Assembly: GCF_008245045.1 (NCBI RefSeq)
Contig: NZ_CP043428.1
Coordinates: 868,001 to 932,000, forward strand
Direction of reading: 5' to 3'
DNA length: 64,000 nucleotides
Source: Campylobacter volucris
GTDB taxonomy: Bacteria > Campylobacterota > Campylobacteria > Campylobacterales > Campylobacteraceae
Below the pieces are notes generated by a model. It saw only the letters and a program-made list of their open reading frames with translations, was not told where the DNA came from and made no database searches. Below are positions 17,932 to 28,401 of the stretch, in pieces. How positions within the stretch are numbered: position 1 is the stretch's first letter; every line of letters begins with the position of its first letter. A program made the translations under genes and the position numbers.

Positions 17932-20091
17932 TTATAAATCATCAACTTTTATAATACCTTCTGTCTCAAATTTAGTATTTTCTGCAATCTCAGCAAAACT
18001 AAGCACAGTTATATTTATACCAAAATTTGAACAAATATCTGCGATAAATTTTCTAAGTTGTGGTTCTACACAAAGCAAGAAAGGTTTAATTCTAGTATTT
18101 GCCACACTTGCAAGCTCAGCTTTTAAAGCTTCAACCAAGGCTCCAGTTTGAGCTACATTGATCATTAAATGATAAGCTCCATCTTTAAATTGAACATGCT
18201 CCATTAGTTTTGCTGCAGCAGCTGCATCAAATATATAAAAGCTTATATTACCTTTTTCATCCACATATAAATTTGTAATCACTCTTGCCAAAGATGCTCT
18301 TACATGCTCTATAATCATATCCAAACTCTTGCTAACTTCAGCAATATCGCTAATTGATTCAAGTATAGTAAGCATATCTTTAATCGGAATATGCTCTTTA
18401 AGCAAGGCTTTTAATACCTTTTGTATCAAGCCAATACTTGCAACCCTTAAACAATCATCCACAACAATAGGATAATCATTTTTAATTTTATCAAGTAAAT
18501 TCTGAACTTCTTGTTTAGTTAAAAGCTCTGATGCATTAGCTTTGATAAGCTCACTCATGTGAGTTGAAATTACACTTGCTGGATCAATTACTATATAGCC
18601 ATTTAGCGTTGCTTCATCTTTTAAAGAAGCATCTATCCAAAGCGCATCAGAATTAAAAGCTGGTTCTTTGGTAGCTATACCCTCTACTGGTTCAGTAATA
18701 AAGCCACTATCCATAGCTAAATATTTATCAGGATAAATTTCAGCACTAGCTATACCAACACCTTTTAATTTAAAAGTATATTCATTTGGTTTTAATTGCA
18801 AATTATCCCTAATTCTAATTTTTGGCATCAAAAATCCCAAACTTTGAGCTATATTGCGTCTTGTTGATCTTATGCGTTCTGTTAATTCACTTTCTGCTAA
18901 TTTAATCAAACCATAGCCTAGTTCTAATTCCAAAATTTCTAATTTTAAAATATCTGTTATTTTATTTTCTTCTTCTTTTAGTATTTCCTCTTCGCTTCGT
19001 TTTTGCGGTTTAGCTTGCTCATCTTCTTGAGCTTCTTGATTTTTCTTGCTTAAAGATGGATCAAGTTGAATTTTACCTTCTTGAACCTGCTTAATCACAA
19101 AACCAAGTCCTAAAAACACTAAAGCCATAAAACCTAATGAAAAATGTGGCAAACCAGGAACTAAAGCAAAAATAAATAAAATAAAACCAACGATTAATAA
19201 TGTTTTATATTCACCTAAAAGTTGATTGATAGAACCTTCAGCAAAATTATCTTCATCTTTACTTGCACGCGTAATGATGATTGCGGTTGCTGTTGAAGTG
19301 ATAAGCCCTGGAATTTGAGATACAAGTCCATCACCTATAGTTAAGATAGTATAAGTAGATGCGCATTGATTAAGCTCCATATCATGCTGAAAATAACCTA
19401 TCATAAATCCACCAATAAGATTAACAATGGTTATGATAATACCCGCAACAGCATCTCCTTTAATAAATTTAGAAGAACCGTCCATCGCTCCATAAAAATT
19501 AGCTTCTGCTATGATTTCTTGTCGTCTTTCTCTAGCAGTTTTTTCATCAATCAAGCCAGCATTTAAATCTGCATCAATAGCCATTTGCTTTCCTGGCATT
19601 GCATCAAGGGTAAATCTTGCTTGAACTTCAGAAACACGAGTACTACCTTTAGTAACGACCATAAAATTTATCAAAACTAAAATACAAAATACTACCACAC
19701 CAATGACATAGTTTCCACCAACAACAAATTCACCAAAACTTGCGATGATATCACTTACTACAGCAGGTCCTTGATGCCCTTCGCTTAAAATCATACGCGT
19801 AGTAGCTATATTAAGCGAGAGTCTAAAAAGCGTGATGATTAAAAGTATAGTTGGAAAAGTTGTTAAATCAGTAGGTTTAGGGATATATAAAGAAATTAAT
19901 ATAATTAAAACAGAAATTGCTATACTCAATGCAAGAAAAAAATCTAAAACGATACTTGGTAAAGGAACAATGATGATCGCTAAAATTGCAATAATTACAG
20001 CAACAATTGTTAAACTTTTTGCCTTTAAAACTGGTGCAATAAGCGGCGCAATCCAAGGCAAAACCAAATTTACTATATTTTTTTTAGCCAT
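17932..20091 (-). CDS. flhA: Flagellar export apparatus protein FlhA
   Basis: 719 residues. Eight membrane segments in the first 320 residues, with the FHIPEP signature RFTLDAMPGKQMAID and ADLNAGLID, then a cytoplasmic domain (about residues 350-719) that docks export chaperones. It sits in the flagellar type III export gate together with FliP, which is also in this window. In Campylobacter, the export apparatus is also needed to switch on the sigma-54 flagellar genes through FlgSR. It overlaps the Rrf2 regulator gene by 8 nt, an unusual link between a regulator and a flagellar gene that seems typical for the genus. Confidence 0.97.
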   Translation of the reverse strand: MAKKNIVNLVLPWIAPLIAPVLKAKSLTIVAVIIAILAIIIVPLPSIVLDFFLALSIAISVLIILISLYIPKPTDLTTFPTILLIITLFRLSLNIATTRMILSEGHQGPAVVSDIIASFGEFVVGGNYVIGVVVFCILVLINFMVVTKGSTRVSEVQARFTLDAMPGKQMAIDADLNAGLIDEKTARERRQEIIAEANFYGAMDGSSKFIKGDAVAGIIITIVNLIGGFMIGYFQHDMELNQCASTYTILTIGDGLVSQIPGLITSTATAIIITRASKDEDNFAEGSINQLLGEYKTLLIVGFILFIFALVPGLPHFSLGFMALVFLGLGFVIKQVQEGKIQLDPSLSKKNQEAQEDEQAKPQKRSEEEILKEEENKITDILKLEILELELGYGLIKLAESELTERIRSTRRNIAQSLGFLMPKIRIRDNLQLKPNEYTFKLKGVGIASAEIYPDKYLAMDSGFITEPVEGIATKEPAFNSDALWIDASLKDEATLNGYIVIDPASVISTHMSELIKANASELLTKQEVQNLLDKIKNDYPIVVDDCLRVASIGLIQKVLKALLKEHIPIKDMLTILESISDIAEVSKSLDMIIEHVRASLARVITNLYVDEKGNISFYIFDAAAAAKLMEHVQFKDGAYHLMINVAQTGALVEALKAELASVANTRIKPFLLCVEPQLRKFIADICSNFGINITVLSFAEIAENTKFETEGIIKVDDL

Positions 20092-20488
20092 TATTTTTTA
20101 TGATATCTTCCAAGGTAATAGAAACTAAAAATTCATCAATTTTATTTTGCAGTGTGACTAAAACTGGCATTAAATTGCAATTATCACCTTTTTGTGAAGG
20201 ACAAATTCCATTACTACACTCAAAAACATTAACAGATTTTTTTTCAACACTATTAATAATCTCTTTTAAAGTATATTCTTGCGGATTTTTAACCAAAACA
20301 AATCCACCTTTTGCGCCTTTAAATGATTTTAAAAGATTATCTTTTGCTAAAGCTTGTAAAATTTTTGCTAAAAAACTTTTTGGAATATCTAAAGCATTTG
20401 ACATAGTATCAACATCTTGAGGCTCTTGAGACTTTGCTATGTGAATCAAAGATAATAATGCATATTCGCTAGCTTTTGTAAATAACAC
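20084..20488 (-). CDS. Rrf2-family transcriptional regulator
   Basis: 134 residues. The N-terminal winged helix has TKASEYALLSLIHIA, IPKSFLAKILQAL and FKGAKGGFVL, the Rrf2 signature. Three cysteines, C91, C96 and C104 (ECSNGIC then GDNC), sit where IscR and NsrR hold an Fe-S cluster, so it may sense iron-sulfur state, oxygen or NO. It starts at GTG after AAAGGAT. It is the first gene of a unit running into flhA. Targets are unknown. Confidence 0.88.
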   Translation of the reverse strand: MLFTKASEYALLSLIHIAKSQEPQDVDTMSNALDIPKSFLAKILQALAKDNLLKSFKGAKGGFVLVKNPQEYTLKEIINSVEKKSVNVFECSNGICPSQKGDNCNLMPVLVTLQNKIDEFLVSITLEDIIKNNG

Positions 20489-20650
20489 ACTAATCCTTTT
20501 TTAAATCTTTAAATATTTTGATATTAAAAATATCTTAAATAATTTGTTTTAATAAAAAATTTATATTATATCAAAAAATAGTATCAATATTATTGAATTT
20601 TTACAATTTAAAATTTTATTTGATTTCAGATTTCTTTTTGGTTTTTTATG

Positions 20651-20656
20651 TATAAT
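20651..20656 (+). promoter_or_regulatory. -10 box of rpsO
   Basis: TATAAT preceded by a T-rich stretch ending TTTTTTATG, 36 nt before the rpsO ATG. This is the usual Campylobacter promoter form. Confidence 0.65.
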
Positions 20657-20692
20657 TTGCGTTTTAATTTTATACCGCTCAGGAGGTCTATC

Positions 20693-20965
20693 ATGGCTTT
20701 AGATTCGGCTAAAAAAGCAGAAATTGTTGCAAAATTTGCTAGAAAAAGTGGAGATACTGGTTCTCCAGAAGTTCAAATAGCGCTTTTAAGTGCTAGAATT
20801 TCAGATTTAACTGAACACTTAAAAATCTACAAAAAAGATTTTTCATCTCGCTTGGGATTATTAAAACTTGTTGGTCAAAGAAAAAGATTACTTTCTTATC
20901 TTAAAAGAAAAGATTATCCAACTTATACTAAATTAATTAGCGAGTTAAATTTAAGAGATAAATAA
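20693..20965 (+). CDS. rpsO: 30S ribosomal protein S15
   Basis: 90 residues from the ATG at 20693. S15 blocks are intact: [37 protein letters not shown] and RRRLL-type [13 protein letters not shown]. An in-frame ATG further upstream would add 15 residues, but the AGGAGG at 20681-20686 fits the shorter start, and S15 is normally 89-90 residues. It binds 16S rRNA early in assembly of the small-subunit platform. It is a single-gene unit, with its own -10 box and terminator. Confidence 0.97.
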   Translation: MALDSAKKAEIVAKFARKSGDTGSPEVQIALLSARISDLTEHLKIYKKDFSSRLGLLKLVGQRKRLLSYLKRKDYPTYTKLISELNLRDK

Positions 20966-20984
20966 GCATTTTGCTTATTTATCT
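20956..20984 (+). terminator. Terminator of rpsO
   Basis: A 13-bp perfect stem, AGATAAATAAGCA against TGCTTATTTATCT with a TTT loop, begins in the last rpsO codons and is followed by GCATTTTT. Strong inverted symmetry suggests it may work in both directions. Confidence 0.8.
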
Positions 20985-21070
20985 GCATTTTTATATAATT
21001 TTTCTTCATTTTATAAATACATTTTTTATCTTTTTAAGTTTTAATTTTTATCATATTAATTCACAAGAGT

Positions 21071-21083
21071 TTCACAATGTGAA
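21071..21083. repeat. Short palindrome TTCACA-A-TGTGAA
   Basis: A perfect 6+6 inverted repeat with a one-base centre, in the otherwise featureless 177 nt between rpsO and the methyltransferase remnant. It could be a regulator site, but there is no neighbouring start for it to control. Weak evidence. Confidence 0.2.
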
Positions 21084-21161
21084 TTTGCTTTCAAAATACC
21101 TAAAAATAGGAGTTTAAGTTTTCTAATAAAAAATATTTTTCACACAAAAATTTATTGATTT

Positions 21162-22048
21162 TTAAAGTTTTTTTATTTTAGCGATAAAAAAACCATCTGC
21201 AAAATCATCTGGCAAAACCCTTTTAGCAAAAGATAAATCAAAATTTTCACTTTGTGCTTGAATATATTTAACATTTGTAAGTTCAAAATCCATCATTTGT
21301 AATTGAAAATTTGGATTATTTAAAGCATTTTCAAGCACTTCTTCATTTTCTTCTTTTAAAAAGTGCTATAAACAAGTTCTCCACCATGTTTTAAAGCCTC
21401 TAAAGCAGAATGTAATAGTCTTTTTTGCAAATTTGAAATTTGCTTGATTTCTTTGATACTTTTTTGCACTTTAAGACCTAATTTAGAAAAAGTAGAACAA
21501 GGTGCATCTAATAAAATTTTATCAAATTTTAAAGGACATAGTTTTCCTATAGTTTTAGCATCTTTTAAAAAACATTTTGAATTATATACATGGTATTTTT
21601 CTATATTTTCTTTTAAGGTAAAAAATCTTGTCTTTGAAAATTCACAACAAGCTAAATATCCTGTATTTTGCATAAAATTTGCTAAATTAATACTTTTACC
21701 ACCAGGTGCTGCACACATATCTAAAACACTATCTTGAGTTTTTACATCTAAAGTTTTAACACACAAATACGAAGAATAATTTTGTATATAAAATTTTCCT
21801 TCGTTAAAAGCATCCATAGAGCTTAACTTGCCTTTATATTCGTATGAAATTTTATAGCAAAATTCATCTATTTTATCAAAAGGTATTTTTTCTTTATTTA
21901 GTATTTGCTCTAATTTTTCTTCATTAGCAATCAAAGAATTTCTAAAAATATTAACATTTTTAGGTTTATTAAAGCTTTGTAAAATTATATTTTTTTGCTC
22001 ACTAGAATAAATTTGCTCCAAGGCTAAATTTAAATCAAACAATGCCAT
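21162..22048 (-). pseudogene. RsmB/NOP-family rRNA cytosine-C5 methyltransferase, frameshifted near the active site
   Basis: Frame 1 (21356-22048) gives 230 residues with the SAM motif MCAAPGGKS and motif IV LLDAPCSTFSKLG, and stops after GGELVYSTF. The remaining part is in the next frame: LKEENEEVLENAL down to RVLPDDFADGFFIAKIKKL, ending at 21162, which is the normal family C-terminus. Joining them needs one extra base in the T5A4 run at about 21358-21366, giving about 295 residues. Even then motif VI reads YSTFLKEENE in place of YSTCT-x-EENE, so the nucleophilic cysteine is missing. This favours a real loss over a sequencing slip. The gene follows ruvX with a 14-nt overlap. Confidence 0.8.
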
Positions 22049-22421
22049 AATAATTCTTTAAAATCAAATACGCAGCCAAAGAATCAAGCTTGCCATCTTT
22101 TTTCTTTAAATTTGCTACCTGAAGTTCTTGTGCTTGTTTGGAACTAAAACTCTCATCTACAAAAATAATTTCTTTTTCAAAATTTATTAAAGACACAAAA
22201 TGTTCAATGCGTCTTTTCATCTCATCTTCACTAGATCCACCCTTAGGAATACCAACTACTAAAATATCTATCTCATAATCTTGCAAAATTTTACCTACAT
22301 CTTTTGCTGCTTGGTTTCTATTTTTTCTTATAATAGCATCTAGTGGCATTGCTATTTTACAATCAATACAAAGTGCAAGTCCTATTCTTTTTAAACCAAT
22401 GTCTAAAGCTAATGTTTTCAT
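22035..22421 (-). CDS. ruvX: Putative pre-16S rRNA nuclease / Holliday junction resolvase RuvX (YqgF)
   Basis: 128 residues, RNase H-like fold. [13 protein letters not shown] holds the first catalytic aspartate, [13 protein letters not shown] the second block, and [12 protein letters not shown] plus [15 protein letters not shown] the last acidic motif. YqgF proteins trim the 5' end of 16S rRNA and were first named as resolvases. The ATG overlaps the dprA stop (ATGA). The order dprA-ruvX is one I remember from C. jejuni. Confidence 0.92.
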   Translation of the reverse strand: MKTLALDIGLKRIGLALCIDCKIAMPLDAIIRKNRNQAAKDVGKILQDYEIDILVVGIPKGGSSEDEMKRRIEHFVSLINFEKEIIFVDESFSSKQAQELQVANLKKKDGKLDSLAAYLILKNYYGIV

Positions 22422-23185
22422 GACTTAACTCTCACGCTCAAGCCACAAATTTCAACCAAACCCTCAAGCTCATACTCATAAATTCTATCGCCAAATTTTT
22501 GCAAAATTTTATCTAAATTATTCTCTTTTTTAATAAATTCTAACAACTCATCATTATTACTTTTTTCTTCTAAAACTCCAAACATAGAAGCAAATTCAGA
22601 AAAATCATAAAGCAATTTAGCTTGATTTTTTGCTAGAAGTAAATTTGTACCTTCACTTTCTTGCCTTCTTTGAGGTAAAACATATATAGGTTTTTTCATA
22701 CTTAAAGCAAGTCTTGCACTCTGCATAGAACCACTATATAAATCAGCTTGAGCTATAATCACAACTTCGCTTAAAGCAATAATTAGGCGATTTCTAAGTA
22801 AAAAATCATAAGGCTTGGGTTTATAAAAAGCTTCGTGTTCGCTTAAAGCTAAAGCATGTTCATAAATTTGCTCGATATATTTTTTATTGCTTTTTGGATA
22901 AATTTCATCAAGACCATTAGCAAAAATAGCTATAGTATTTGGAAATGCAGCATTAGCAGCTGTGATATCTACCCCCAAAGCTCCACCACTTACTATACAA
23001 ATTTGTGCGCTTTTACAACAATTTACAAGCTCATAAATACAATTTTTAGTATAAACACTCATTTTTCTTGAGCCAATAATTGCTATTTTTCTATTTTTTA
23101 AAAGTTCTAAATTTCCTTTATAATACACATTAGCTGGAGGATCTTTTAAAGAATTAAATTCTTTAATATTATTTATAGATTTCAT
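22418..23185 (-). CDS. dprA: DNA processing protein DprA
   Basis: 255 residues, the Rossmann-like core without extra domains, as in other Campylobacter. [26 protein letters not shown] and [17 protein letters not shown] are DprA/Smf blocks. It protects incoming single strands and loads RecA during natural transformation. It overlaps the upstream deacetylase-like gene by 17 nt and ruvX by 4 nt. It complements the competence pseudopilins found at 30.2-31.7 kb. Confidence 0.94.
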   Translation of the reverse strand: MKSINNIKEFNSLKDPPANVYYKGNLELLKNRKIAIIGSRKMSVYTKNCIYELVNCCKSAQICIVSGGALGVDITAANAAFPNTIAIFANGLDEIYPKSNKKYIEQIYEHALALSEHEAFYKPKPYDFLLRNRLIIALSEVVIIAQADLYSGSMQSARLALSMKKPIYVLPQRRQESEGTNLLLAKNQAKLLYDFSEFASMFGVLEEKSNNDELLEFIKKENNLDKILQKFGDRIYEYELEGLVEICGLSVRVKS

Positions 23186-24275
23186 TTAAATACACAAGTT
23201 CAACTGAATTTAACAATTCTTTACTTTGCACTAAAGCTTCAAAGGTATTTTTTCTTGGATGAGCTATAGCTATAGCAAAACCTTTATTTTTAGCTTCATT
23301 AACTACTTGTATAATTTGTTTTTTGATATACTCAACATTATCTTCATTATCTAAAAATACATCTCTTGCTATATAAGGCTGATTATATTGTTTTGCAAGT
23401 TTTGGTGCTTTAGAATTACCAATGGTTCTTGAATCTACAAAAATAAAATCATTTTCCAAAAATACATCAAAAAGATTTTTCATAGCAGTTTCATCTGCGG
23501 TAAATAAACTACCGGTATGATTGTTGATAAATTTTAAATTTGGAAAATGCTTTTTTATATATGCTATGCGTTTAGATATAACTTCTTTGCTGTCTTTTGG
23601 CTCTAAGGTATTTAACTCAGCTTTATCGTATTTTATAGCAGCTAAAGGAAGATGCACCATAAAAAATTCAAAATCTTTGGCAAGTTCGGCTGTATAAGGA
23701 TGTCGTTTATCTGGAGGAAAAAACGATGGGATAAGTTTTAAGTTAGTTTTTTTAAGCATATCAACATGAGTATGACTAGCCATATCATCTATAATAATAG
23801 CCAAAGATGGTTTGTTTGGTTTAGTTTGATGTAATTGTTTTTTTACTTGCTGTGAAGTTAAATTTTGCTCATTATTTATTTGCTTAGTAGGATTTTCATC
23901 TATTTTGCTTATTTGTTTAATATCTTCTAATTGCATATTATTAGAAGAATTTTGTTCCGTGCTTAAATTTATATCATCATTTTTTATTTTATTTTCTTGA
24001 GCATTATTATTAAAATTTAAAATTTCACTTATATTTTTATCTAAAAATTCTAATTTTTCATCTTTTAACGCAAAATTACTTTCGTTGTTTTCTAATGTTT
24101 CAAAAACATCTATTTTTTTCTGCGTAATAACCATAGGCTCAGTTATTTGAGTTTTATTTTTTACTTCAATATCTTTTTTTTGTAAAAATAAACTTCCTAA
24201 AAAAAGCAGTATAATCCCAAGCACTAGCACACAAAGTGCTAAAAGCACCTTGTATTTTGTATGTATATTTTTCAA
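23169..24275 (-). CDS. Divergent polysaccharide deacetylase family (YibQ-like) membrane-anchored protein
   Basis: 368 residues. One membrane segment near the N-terminus (VLLALCVLVLGIILLFLGSLF) is followed by a low-complexity Asn/Lys/Glu linker to about residue 150. The NodB-like divergent deacetylase domain then follows, with LAIIIDDMASH, FMVHLPL, NNHTGSLF, FVDSRTIG and AIAHPRKNT. The domain should face the periplasm. YibQ relatives are thought to act on peptidoglycan or glycan, but no reaction is established. It starts at a TTG directly after the ilvC stop and without a clear ribosome site, so coupling to ilvC is likely. Confidence 0.82.
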   Translation of the reverse strand: MKNIHTKYKVLLALCVLVLGIILLFLGSLFLQKKDIEVKNKTQITEPMVITQKKIDVFETLENNESNFALKDEKLEFLDKNISEILNFNNNAQENKIKNDDINLSTEQNSSNNMQLEDIKQISKIDENPTKQINNEQNLTSQQVKKQLHQTKPNKPSLAIIIDDMASHTHVDMLKKTNLKLIPSFFPPDKRHPYTAELAKDFEFFMVHLPLAAIKYDKAELNTLEPKDSKEVISKRIAYIKKHFPNLKFINNHTGSLFTADETAMKNLFDVFLENDFIFVDSRTIGNSKAPKLAKQYNQPYIARDVFLDNEDNVEYIKKQIIQVVNEAKNKGFAIAIAHPRKNTFEALVQSKELLNSVELVYLNEIYK

Positions 24276-25307
<1,032 letters not shown>

Positions 25308-25410
25308 CTAAAAAATAAATTAAAGCAAAGATTATAACTAAAAAATACAAATTTAATTCTTTTGTGATAAAATTTCACCACACATTTTATAACAATCTAA
25401 AAAGAATATT

Positions 25411-27351
25411 ATGAAAGAATTATTTAATCAACTTAGCTATGGTTTAAGTCCAAATGAAATCACCAATAAAACCAAACAAATTATAAGAGAATTATCAACT
25501 TGTGAAATTATTAAATTTTATAAAAACAAATATTATTTAAAAGATGGTTTTACTTTTGGAAAAATAGATATTTCTTCTAATGGGACTGGATTTTTACAAT
25601 GTTTTGATGCAAATTTTAAAAAAGATTTGATTATAGAAAATAAAAATTTAAAAGGTGCTAATTATGCAGATATTGTTGTAGCAAAACTACTGCCTATTAA
25701 GAAAAAACGAGCAAGTGCTAAAGTGGTTTTAATACTAAAAAGAGCTCACGAAACATCTTTAGTAATTACTCAAAAATATGGACAAGCTATATTAGGAGTA
25801 AATATACAAACAGGTTTAACTTGCGCTTTAAAAGCTTCACAAAAGTCATTAAAATCCTTACCACTTGGAGCTATTTTAAAAATAGAAAATCACAATAACA
25901 ACATCACAGAAGTTGTAGGTCATATAGATGATGAATTTGTTGATGAAAAAATTTCTCTTGCTTTATACAATAAAAATTCCATTTTTGACACCTTATGTGA
26001 AAATGAAGCTAGAGCTTATGGTGATTTTGTAGATGCAAGTATGTATCCACAAAGAAAAGATTTAAGAAATTTAAATTTTTGCACCATAGATCCCATAGAT
26101 GCAAAAGATTTTGATGATGCAATATTTTATGATAAAAATGAACATGCTATTTATATTGCCATTGCTGATGTAAGCTCTTATGTGCATGCTTATAGTGCTA
26201 TTGATAAAGAAGCTAGAAATCGTGGATTTTCTATATATTTTCCCCATATTGCCATACCTATGCTCCCAAGAGCTCTAAGTGAAAACATATGTTCATTAAA
26301 GCCAAATGAAGATCGTTTAGCTTTTTGCTTTAAAATTTCATTAGATAGTAATAATGAAGTGATCAAAGAAGAATTATTTGAAGCTATTATTAATTCCAAA
26401 CGCCGTTTTAACTATGATGAAGTTGATCAATACCTAAGCACGCTTGAAAATTTAAATCAAATCAATTGGTTATATGATCTTTTTAAAATCACTCAAAATT
26501 TACGCAAAAAGCGTTTAAAAAATGCTTGTGAATTTAAAACGCAAGAGTTAAGAATGCAATTAGATGAGCATAATAAATTAAAAAATACTTATCTTGAAAA
26601 TGATACCCCATCACACAATCTCATAGAAGATTGTATGCTTTTAGCTAACAAAGCAGCAGCAAAACTTATAGAAATAGGAATTTATAGAAACCATTTAAAC
26701 CCTGATTATAAAAAAATCGATCAATTACTAGCTGATTTATCTAGTTTAAGCATTGATGTAAGTCCAAAAAATAACATTATAGAATTGTTTAAAAATATAC
26801 AAGATTTAGCAGATGAGCTAAATATGCGTCCTGAAATAGATAAACTTTTAATAAAGGCTCAAAAAAAGGCTTTATATGCTAGTCAAAATGCCGGACATTT
26901 TGGCTTAGGATTTGACAAATATACTCATTTTACAAGTCCTATTAGAAGATATTCTGATTTACTTTTACATAGACTTTTAAAAGCTAAAATCAATAATGAT
27001 GAAAAAATGTTTAATTATTTACTTTTAAATATAGAAAGCACTTGTGAAGAATTAAGCATTTTAGAAAGAGAAGCAGATAAAGTATCTTGGGATTTTATGG
27101 ATAGAAAATTTGCAAGATGGGCAAATGAAAATATAGGTAAAAAATTTAAAGCTGTAGTTGTAGAAAATCAAAGCTTGTTACAAGTAAAATTAAACGATGA
27201 GATTAAAGGTGCATTGGTTACCATTATAGGCTCAAAAGCAAATTTATTAGAAAATGTAGAAATTCAAATCACGCAAGTTGATATTATTAGTGCTAAAATT
27301 TTTGGCAAAATAACACAATTTTTAAAATCAGAAAGAATACTAAATGTATAA
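25411..27351 (+). CDS. rnr: Ribonuclease R
   Basis: 646 residues. An N-terminal cold-shock-like OB part (about residues 50-150) precedes the RNB domain from about residue 210, where TIDPIDAKDFDDAIFYD holds the catalytic aspartates. LEDCMLLANKAAA-type and FGLGFDKYTHFTSPIRRYSD blocks follow, and a short S1 domain sits near the C-terminus. It is a processive 3'-5' exoribonuclease. It is shorter than E. coli RNase R (813), lacking the basic tail. It overlaps holA by 8 nt. Confidence 0.94.
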   Translation: MKELFNQLSYGLSPNEITNKTKQIIRELSTCEIIKFYKNKYYLKDGFTFGKIDISSNGTGFLQCFDANFKKDLIIENKNLKGANYADIVVAKLLPIKKKRASAKVVLILKRAHETSLVITQKYGQAILGVNIQTGLTCALKASQKSLKSLPLGAILKIENHNNNITEVVGHIDDEFVDEKISLALYNKNSIFDTLCENEARAYGDFVDASMYPQRKDLRNLNFCTIDPIDAKDFDDAIFYDKNEHAIYIAIADVSSYVHAYSAIDKEARNRGFSIYFPHIAIPMLPRALSENICSLKPNEDRLAFCFKISLDSNNEVIKEELFEAIINSKRRFNYDEVDQYLSTLENLNQINWLYDLFKITQNLRKKRLKNACEFKTQELRMQLDEHNKLKNTYLENDTPSHNLIEDCMLLANKAAAKLIEIGIYRNHLNPDYKKIDQLLADLSSLSIDVSPKNNIIELFKNIQDLADELNMRPEIDKLLIKAQKKALYASQNAGHFGLGFDKYTHFTSPIRRYSDLLLHRLLKAKINNDEKMFNYLLLNIESTCEELSILEREADKVSWDFMDRKFARWANENIGKKFKAVVVENQSLLQVKLNDEIKGALVTIIGSKANLLENVEIQITQVDIISAKIFGKITQFLKSERILNV

Positions 27352-28309
27352 AAATCAACTCCAAACTCTTTTAAATTCAAAAACTTTTCCTAATTTTTTT
27401 CTACTTTATGGAGTGGATAATTTTCAAATAGAACTTTTTGCTAACTTCATTAAGCAAAAGTATAAGTTTGATGAAAGTTTAAAATTTTATTTTGATGAGT
27501 ATGATTTTAAACAAGCTTATGATTATTTATCAAGTTCATCTTTATTTAGTGAAAAAAAATTGCTTGAAATTAAAAGTTTTAAAAAGCTTTCTTCGAAAGA
27601 AATAAAACAACTAGTAGATCTTTGCAAAAATTCTAATGAAAATTATTTTTTACTTCAAATTTATGATGAAAGTGCAAAATTAACTGATTTAGAAAAAACA
27701 TTTAGTGAAAATTTTTGTAGATTTTTTAAAGCAAATTCAGCTAAAGAAGGTATAGAACTTCTTGGATTAAAAGCAAAAGAATTAAAGGTTAATATCACTC
27801 AAAATGCACTTTTTACACTCTTTTATAATTTTAATGAAAATCTTTATTTGGCGGCAAGCGAACTTAACAAATTTGTAGGTTTAAATATCGATGAAAAAAT
27901 TATACAAGAACATTGTTGTAGCTTAAGCGTTATTAGCTTTGAAAGTTTTTTTGAAAAAATACTTGATAAAAAAGATTTTAGAGAAGATCTTGATAAAATA
28001 CTTGATAATTACAATGAAATTGCCTTGATTAATGCTTTAAATGTGAGTTTTTTAAGACTTTTTAAAATAGCTTTACATGCAAAAGCATATGCAAATATAG
28101 ATTTAAAAGAAATTTTAGGCTATGCTCCACCTATGCATATAGCAAAAAATTTACAAAACCAAGCCATGTCTATAAAAATTTCACAATATAAAAAAATCTT
28201 TTTATCTTTATGTGAGTGTGAATATGAACTTAAAAAAAATTCAAAAATAGAAAAAAAAGAATACCTACTTTCTAATTTGCTACACATTAACACTATATTA
28301 AAAAGTTAA
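27344..28309 (+). CDS. holA: DNA polymerase III delta subunit
   Basis: 321 residues. FPNFFLLYGVDNFQIELFANFI opens the AAA+-like delta fold, and LSSSSLFSEKKLLEIKSFKKLS is a second typical block, with the three-domain layout of HolA. The sequence is diverged, as usual for delta. It opens the beta clamp as part of the clamp loader. The position next to rnr matches C. jejuni as I remember it. Confidence 0.85.
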   Translation: MYKNQLQTLLNSKTFPNFFLLYGVDNFQIELFANFIKQKYKFDESLKFYFDEYDFKQAYDYLSSSSLFSEKKLLEIKSFKKLSSKEIKQLVDLCKNSNENYFLLQIYDESAKLTDLEKTFSENFCRFFKANSAKEGIELLGLKAKELKVNITQNALFTLFYNFNENLYLAASELNKFVGLNIDEKIIQEHCCSLSVISFESFFEKILDKKDFREDLDKILDNYNEIALINALNVSFLRLFKIALHAKAYANIDLKEILGYAPPMHIAKNLQNQAMSIKISQYKKIFLSLCECEYELKKNSKIEKKEYLLSNLLHINTILKS

Positions 28310-28326
28310 ATTAAGCAAACTTAAGA

Positions 28327-28376
28327 TATAATGAAAACCGCATTTTTTGCAAAATCCTTGCCTAAATTTTTTAGGC
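28327..28376 (+). promoter_or_regulatory. rpsF promoter and leader with hairpin, possible S6:S18 autoregulatory leader
   Basis: TATAAT at 28327-28332 should start transcription near 28339. The roughly 63-nt leader holds a CCG trinucleotide at 28338-28340, then the hairpin GCCTAAA-TTT-TTTAGGC at 28360-28376, and AAGGAG before rpsF. In many bacteria the S6:S18 pair binds an rRNA-like CCG-containing structure before rpsF. The promoter and hairpin are seen; binding is inference. Confidence 0.45.
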
Positions 28377-28401
28377 TTTATATCCACAAGGAGAAAAATT
28401 A

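Noticed and set aside
20985..21161. Remnant gene between rpsO and the methyltransferase
   Set aside because: Both strands hold only very short frames and no recognisable protein fragment; it looks like ordinary spacer.
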